A stretch of DNA of 64,000 bases from Lachnospiraceae bacterium UBA3316 (GTDB taxonomy: Bacteria; Bacillota; Clostridia; Lachnospirales; Lachnospiraceae), in the NCBI GenBank assembly GCA_002361955.1, contig DESK01000032.1:1-64000 (forward strand), written 5' to 3'. Position numbers and translations under genes: made by a program. How positions within the stretch are numbered: the stretch's first letter is position 1; each line of letters begins with the position of its first letter. The notes under the pieces were generated by a model that was given only the letters and a program-made list of their open reading frames with translations, made no database searches and was not told the DNA's origin. Positions 59,478 through 64,000 of this stretch are shown one piece after another.

Positions 59478-59896
59478 GTAGCCTGAACGTTCATGCTGAT
59501 CGTACAATCCGCCAGATGCTCATAATTAACCTCCAGCGCGTAGTCTACCTTCACATCCAGCGTGTCCTCCGTCATCTGAAGGTCTATGTCCGTGGCGACA
59601 ATCCCCACCAGCAAATTCCCGAAGGGCGTATTATAATATGTAAGATTTTTTTTGTTTTCCTCAAAGATCATATGGGCATTGGCCACGCCCCGCTTCGTCA
59701 CCTCCATGGAGCTGCCGTCCACCTTGATCAGATTCTGCACCGTTCCCTCAAAGCCTTCCATGACCTCGTCGTACCGGATATAGTGCTTTCCGTTTTTCTC
59801 AAAATATGTGCCGGGGGCGATCACCTCCAAGGGCTCTTCCTCCCCCTCCCCTACAAACTGCAGACCCTTCAGCCGCAGTAAAATATCCTTCGTCAT
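59453..59896 (-). CDS. DUF1934 domain protein
   Basis: The 147-residue protein matches DUF1934, a calycin-like beta-barrel family found in Firmicutes and often coded near murI or rpoE-type genes. The pattern includes EGEEEPLEVIAPGTYFEKNG, KHYIRYDEVMEGFEGTVQNL, GSSMEVTKRGVANAHMIFEE and YYNTPFGNLLVGIVATDIDL. The barrel probably binds a small hydrophobic ligand, but the function is unproven. The start lies two bases after the murI stop, with GAGGAG upstream. The C-terminal tail (KGAHLLS) is encoded by the terminator stem of the convergent gene and may be unusual. Confidence 0.9.
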   Translation of the reverse strand: MTKDILLRLKGLQFVGEGEEEPLEVIAPGTYFEKNGKHYIRYDEVMEGFEGTVQNLIKVDGSSMEVTKRGVANAHMIFEENKKNLTYYNTPFGNLLVGIVATDIDLQMTEDTLDVKVDYALEVNYEHLADCTISMNVQATKGAHLLS

Positions 59897-59898
59897 CT

Positions 59899-60723
59899 CT
59901 AATACTCCTCAATGTTGATCTGCCTCGTCCTGTTTACATCGAAAGGCAGAATCGAATTGGCAAACTGGCGGAATTTTTCTGCCAGGTCGCTGACAAAAAA
60001 CTGATATCGCTCCGCCTCACAGTCCCCGGAACAGGGGTTTTCCAAATGCTCCCTTTTCAGCAGCTCCCCCAGCTCCCTGGCCGTCTCATAGGCGGGGTTT
60101 ACCAGAGTCACATCCTCCCCCACGATGTCCCGCAGTGTAGAACGCAGCAGCGGATAGTGGGTACAGCCCATGATCAGGGTATCGATACCCTGTTCCATCA
60201 ATTCCCGGAGATAACGGGAAGCCACCTCCACCGTCACAGGATCCTTCAGCCATCCCTCCTCCACCAGGGGGACGAATAGGGGACAGGCCTTCCCCAGCAC
60301 CTGAAGCTTTGGATTCTGCTCACGGATAAACTGGCTGTAGATCCCGGAGCTTACCGTAGCCTCCGTACCGATCACACCGATCCTCCCGTTCCTGGTGGCC
60401 TCTGCAGCCACTCTGGCGCCCGGCCTTACCACACCGATGATGGGGATATCCAACTCTTTTCGGATCTCCTCCAGGGCGTAGGCGCTGGCCGTATTGCAGG
60501 CCACCACGATGGCCTTCACCTCCTGGGTTCTCAAAAACCGTATGATCTGCCTGGAATAACGGAGCACGGTATTCTTTGATTTGCTTCCATACGGCACCCT
60601 GGCCGTGTCGCCAAAATATACGATACGCTCATTGGGAATGTTTCTCATAATCTCCCTGGCCACAGTCAGGCCTCCGACGCCTGAGTCAAACACTCCTATG
60701 GGCGCTTCACATTTCTTTTCCAT
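59899..60723 (-). CDS. murI: Glutamate racemase
   Basis: MurI converts L-glutamate to D-glutamate for peptidoglycan. The start is the ATG at 60723 (MEKKCEAPIGVFDSGVGGLT), preceded by GGAGGTGCAGG. The 274-residue protein has the catalytic cysteines in AIVVACNTASAYAL (Cys near 75) and LIMGCTHYPLLRS (Cys near 185), with the glycine-rich start IGVFDSGVGGLTVAREIM. It is co-transcribed with DUF1934 downstream (two bases apart). Confidence 0.96.
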   Translation of the reverse strand: MEKKCEAPIGVFDSGVGGLTVAREIMRNIPNERIVYFGDTARVPYGSKSKNTVLRYSRQIIRFLRTQEVKAIVVACNTASAYALEEIRKELDIPIIGVVRPGARVAAEATRNGRIGVIGTEATVSSGIYSQFIREQNPKLQVLGKACPLFVPLVEEGWLKDPVTVEVASRYLRELMEQGIDTLIMGCTHYPLLRSTLRDIVGEDVTLVNPAYETARELGELLKREHLENPCSGDCEAERYQFFVSDLAEKFRQFANSILPFDVNRTRQINIEEY

Positions 60724-60815
60724 CCTGCACCTCCACATAGCATTACACCATTCTACCCTCTATTCCCCCACATTTCAAGTAAAATATGGGCCACTGTTCC
60801 GTACCTGCCCCGACT

Positions 60816-61466
60816 TTAACCGAAAATCAGCGGTTTTCCCTCCACCAGGGCGAAACATGCCCCGTCACAGGAGGAAAATACCGTTCTGCCGTTTGTTCCC
60901 TCTGTAATATCCTCCTTCAGGCTCTCAAGCTCCTCCTCCGGCACAAGAACCGTAAGCTCCACCCGATCCGTGTAGGCGGAATCTGTGACAGTAAGGCCCC
61001 GCTGCCCCAGCAGATACTGGATCTTGCCAATCCCATTGTAATCCGTCACCAGCCGCAGAAGATACCCCTGCTGCTTTTCTATGATCACGCTGTTTTTCAG
61101 CCCTTCCTGCACGGAGCGGGAGTAAGCCCGTACCAGGCCCCCCGTCCCCAAAAGGGTTCCTCCGAAATACCTGGTCACAACCACCGCCGCATTGTGGATC
61201 TCCTCTCCCAGCAGCACTTCCAGCATAGGGCGTCCTGCCGTTCCCTGGGGTTCCCCGTCGTCGCTGCACCTCTGCAGCTCCTGCCTCTCCCCGATCACGT
61301 AGGCCCAGCAGTTGTGGGTCGCGTTCCAGTACTTCTTTTTCAGCCCGGCAATAAAATCCAGGGCTTCCTGCTCCGATTCCACCGGGCACACCGTGGCAAT
61401 AAACCGGGATTTCTTCTCCACCAGCTCGCCCTCTCCGCCCCGGTACACTGTTTTATATGAATTCAT
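60816..61466 (-). CDS. yigZ: YigZ (IMPACT family) protein
   Basis: The 216-residue protein matches the YigZ/IMPACT family: GEGELVEKKSRFIATVCPVE, then WNATHNCWAYVIGERQ, then DDGEPQGTAGRPMLEVLLGE and VVVTRYFGGTLLGTGGLVRA, followed by a C-terminal ferredoxin-like domain (YLLRLVTDYNGIGKIQYLLG). The family is associated with translation or nucleic-acid binding; the exact role is unclear. AAAGGATAAAAGG precedes the ATG. Confidence 0.94.
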   Translation of the reverse strand: MNSYKTVYRGGEGELVEKKSRFIATVCPVESEQEALDFIAGLKKKYWNATHNCWAYVIGERQELQRCSDDGEPQGTAGRPMLEVLLGEEIHNAAVVVTRYFGGTLLGTGGLVRAYSRSVQEGLKNSVIIEKQQGYLLRLVTDYNGIGKIQYLLGQRGLTVTDSAYTDRVELTVLVPEEELESLKEDITEGTNGRTVFSSCDGACFALVEGKPLIFG

Positions 61467-61610
61467 CCTTTTATCCTTTCCTGTCAGCGATTCCTTCTGA
61501 TTTTTGAATAGCTGCCCTTATCCTGGGTATATTATAAAATACAGAAGAAATATTTTCAACTTTTAAGCATACAATAAGATTTTCCTATAGAAGAAGCTCT
61601 TTTGATTTGC

Positions 61611-61616
61611 TATACT
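61611..61616 (+). promoter_or_regulatory. Candidate -10 box of the penicillin-binding protein gene
   Basis: TGC-TATACT is an extended -10 about 90 bases upstream of the ATG at 61704. No good -35 box was found. Between the two lies an imperfect inverted repeat (CGAAGCCTGCG near 61627 and GCGGCCTTCG near 61646). Confidence 0.5.
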
Positions 61617-61703
61617 GTATCATATGCGAAGCCTGCGAAAGCTTGCGGCCTTCGTAAAATTTCAGAACCGAGACAACATCATACATAACCATGGAGGCAG
61701 AAT

Positions 61704-64000
61704 ATGAAATTTGACAAAGACAGCGCCAAAAAGAAACGCGGGAACCGCACGTCCGCACGGATGGGAAAACGGGCCGGTTTTATTTTTCTGAAAGCCTTCC
61801 TGCTTTGCCTGGCCGGCGTCCTGGTGATCGGCGGAGGTGTGGGCTTCGGGATTATGCGCGGGCTCATAGACAGCGCCCCCGATATCTCAAACCTGTCGGT
61901 AGCCCCCTCGGAAGCGGCTACTTATATTTATGACCAGGAGGGAAACCCTATGCAGAAGCTGACGGCTTCCACCTCCAACAGGACGCTGGTATCCCTGAAC
62001 CAGATCCCCAAGGATCTGCAGCACGCAGTGGTGGCCGTGGAGGACGAACGTTTCTACGATCACAACGGCATCGATATCCAGGGCATCGTCCGGGCCTTTA
62101 TCGTGGGCATATCCAACGGAAGGTTTTCCGAGGGAGCCAGCACGATCACCCAGCAGCTCTTGAAAAACAATGTGTTTACCTCCTGGACCCAGGAGACCTC
62201 CCTGACCCAGAAATTCAAGCGCAAATTTCAGGAGCAGTACCTGGCCCTGCAGCTCGAGAAAAAAATGGATAAAAGCCAGATCCTGGAGGATTACTTAAAC
62301 ACCATCAATCTGGGCGCCGGAGCCTACGGCGTACAGGCCGCCGCCCACCGGTATTTCAATAAGGATGTCTCTGAGCTGACCCTGTCAGAATCCACGGTCA
62401 TCGCGGGCATCACCCAGAATCCCACCCAGTACAACCCTATCATCTACCCGGAGGAAAACAGTGACAGGCGGAAGGTTGTACTTACCAAGATGCTGGAGCA
62501 GGACTATATCTCACAGAAGCAGTTCGACCAGGCCATGGCCGACGACGTGTACTCCCGCATCCAGAAAACCAACTCCGAGACAGCCGACGTGTCCATCTAC
62601 AGCTACTATGTGGACGCCACCATCGAGCAGGTCATCGAGGACCTGATGGAACAGAAGGGCTACACGGAGCAGCAGGCGGAAAAGCTTGTCTACAGCAGAG
62701 GCCTGAAAATCTACTCTGCCCAGGATCCCGCCATACAGAAAATCTGCGATGAGGAGTTCGCGAACGACGCCAACTTCCCCGCCTGCGCCAAAGTGGAGCT
62801 GGACTACGCCTTAAGCGTCAGCGGCGCGGACGGCCAGGTGAGAAACTACAGCACCGAAATGCTGGAGGAATATATGCACGGGAAAAATCCCTCCTTTACC
62901 ACCATGTTTGACACGGAAGACCAGGCCAGGGCCGCCGTAGCGGAATACCGCGCCTCGGTCCTCAAAGAAGGGGATACAGTGATCGGGGAGCACGCCTACA
63001 TCGTTCCCCAGCCCCAGGCCTCCTGTGTGATTATCGACCAGGCCACGGGCTATGTGAAGGCCGTCGTCGGGGGCCGCGGAAAGAAGGAGGCCAGCCTGAC
63101 TTTAAACCGGGCCACGGACAGCCGCCGGCAGCCCGGCTCCACCTTCAAAATCATCGCGGCCTACGCCCCCGCCCTGGACTCCGCGAACAAGACCCTGGCC
63201 ACTGTCTATGACAACGCGCCCTATGCCTATGAAAACGGCGTGCCGGTCAACAACTGGGACAGCCACAATACCTACACAGGGCTTACCACCATCCGGGAGG
63301 CCATCACCAACTCCATCAACGTGGTGACCGTCAAATGCCTGACGGATATCACCCCCCGGACCGGATTTAATTACGCGGAAAAATTCGGAATTTCCACCCT
63401 CTACGACGACACAGCCCTGGACGTGCGGCAGCCTCTGGCCCTGGGCGGCATCACGGACGGCGTCGTAAACCTGGAGCTGACGGAGGCCTACGCCGTCATC
63501 GCAGGCGGCGGCCAGTACCGCAAGCCGAAGTTTTACACAAAGATCGAGGACCAGCAGGGCAATATCGTCATTGACAATTCACCGGTGAGCACTACCGTGC
63601 TGAAGGAGAGCACGGCCTTCCTGCTCACCAGCGCTATGGAAGACGTGATCACCTCTGGAACAGGTACGGGCATCGACCTGGGGAAAATGCCTGTGGCCGG
63701 AAAAACGGGAACCACTTCCGACTACCGGGACGTTTGGTTTTCCGGGTTCACGCCCTATTACACCTGCTCTGTGTGGGGCGGCTACGATAACCATGAGATC
63801 CTCGACAACGGAGGCATCTTCCACAGCTACCACAAGAAGCTCTGGAACGCCATCATGACAAGGATCCACAAAGATCTTCCCGTAAAGGAGTTCAAAATGC
63901 CGGAGGGCATCGAGAAAGCTTCCATCTGTAAAAAGTCCGGCAAGCTGGCAGTGAAGGGGCTCTGCGACGCGGATCCCAGAGGTTCTCAGATCATCACAGA
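61704..64000 (+). CDS. Class A penicillin-binding protein (PBP1A-type), partial at right edge
   Basis: The enzyme polymerises glycan strands and crosslinks peptides in the wall. The ATG at 61704 follows GGAGGCAGAAT, and the frame is open to the window edge (765 codons). A basic N terminus is followed by a membrane helix (about 26-52) and the GT51 transglycosylase, with catalytic Glu in AVEDERFYDHNGID near 112 and EGASTITQQLLKNN and LNTINLGAGAYGVQAAAHRY after it. An inserted region (about 300-440) precedes the transpeptidase. This has QPGSTFKI (Ser near 479), SIN near 535 and AGKTGTT near 665. The C-terminal end is missing. Confidence 0.95.
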   Translation, partial: MKFDKDSAKKKRGNRTSARMGKRAGFIFLKAFLLCLAGVLVIGGGVGFGIMRGLIDSAPDISNLSVAPSEAATYIYDQEGNPMQKLTASTSNRTLVSLNQIPKDLQHAVVAVEDERFYDHNGIDIQGIVRAFIVGISNGRFSEGASTITQQLLKNNVFTSWTQETSLTQKFKRKFQEQYLALQLEKKMDKSQILEDYLNTINLGAGAYGVQAAAHRYFNKDVSELTLSESTVIAGITQNPTQYNPIIYPEENSDRRKVVLTKMLEQDYISQKQFDQAMADDVYSRIQKTNSETADVSIYSYYVDATIEQVIEDLMEQKGYTEQQAEKLVYSRGLKIYSAQDPAIQKICDEEFANDANFPACAKVELDYALSVSGADGQVRNYSTEMLEEYMHGKNPSFTTMFDTEDQARAAVAEYRASVLKEGDTVIGEHAYIVPQPQASCVIIDQATGYVKAVVGGRGKKEASLTLNRATDSRRQPGSTFKIIAAYAPALDSANKTLATVYDNAPYAYENGVPVNNWDSHNTYTGLTTIREAITNSINVVTVKCLTDITPRTGFNYAEKFGISTLYDDTALDVRQPLALGGITDGVVNLELTEAYAVIAGGGQYRKPKFYTKIEDQQGNIVIDNSPVSTTVLKESTAFLLTSAMEDVITSGTGTGIDLGKMPVAGKTGTTSDYRDVWFSGFTPYYTCSVWGGYDNHEILDNGGIFHSYHKKLWNAIMTRIHKDLPVKEFKMPEGIEKASICKKSGKLAVKGLCDADPRGSQIIT

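Noticed and set aside
1..64000. CRISPR array, prophage, intact insertion sequence, rRNA or tRNA genes
   Set aside because: No regularly spaced repeats, no phage structural or integrase genes, no complete transposase and no rRNA or tRNA sequence were seen.

Overview
The window looks like a chromosomal segment of a Gram-positive gut Clostridium relative, most likely in the family Lachnospiraceae. The evidence is a T-box in front of metG, strong AGGAGG ribosome sites, small Firmicutes/Lachnospiraceae families (DUF1002, DUF1934, DUF4250, YesL/DUF624), YesMN-type sugar sensing, a LanFEG-type peptide-resistance transporter, and a PKTGD-like wall-sorting tail. I cannot name the species. No rRNA, tRNA, CRISPR array or intact insertion sequence was seen.

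Region 1 (1-15,140) is accessory DNA. It holds a type I restriction-modification operon (hsdR-hsdM-hsdS, AT-rich, hsdS cut by the window edge), a Fic-protein remnant, and a run of unrelated small genes: GNAT, SAM methyltransferase, metallo-hydrolase fold, VOC and DUF1848. It also holds an orphan HTH/repeat protein, an Rpn nuclease remnant next to a 113-nt hairpin element, a broken MATE exporter behind an intact promoter and attenuator, and a higBA toxin-antitoxin pair with its operator.

Region 2 (15,141-19,398) is one five-gene operon: an ABC transporter of the lantibiotic-immunity type (ATPase plus two permeases), then a response regulator and a histidine kinase. All joints overlap, and a 26-bp dyad sits in front.

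Region 3 (19,471-38,687) is mostly core genome. It carries rarA, a NodB deacetylase, a secreted Fn3 protein with a YesL-type membrane protein, DUF1002, a lipase-like hydrolase, metG-tatD-rsmA behind a T-box, thrS with a phosphoesterase and a cytosolic ParB-like/BMP protein, and an SsuABC-like transporter divergent from a LacI regulator with a candidate operator between them. DUF4250 follows.

Region 4 (38,708-53,393) is clpB followed by the most interesting block, 41,383-53,033, all on the minus strand. A secreted 1338-aa permuted GH3 enzyme ends in FIVAR-like repeats and a dockerin. Downstream are two small secreted proteins with cohesin-like modules, one with a wall-sorting tail. Next come a YesN-type regulator, a YesM-type kinase and two sugar-binding proteins without any transporter. 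The dockerin enzyme and the cohesin genes carry promoters identical at 24 of 30 positions. I read this as a minimal cohesin/dockerin surface enzyme system beside a sugar-sensing circuit. The protein families and the promoter match are seen in the sequence; the joint function is inference.

Region 5 (53,394-64,000) is core and envelope genes: GNAT, ptsI, a lipoprotein that resembles trigger factor, a membrane-anchored deacetylase, a small membrane protein, DUF1934, murI, yigZ and the start of a class A penicillin-binding protein cut by the right edge.
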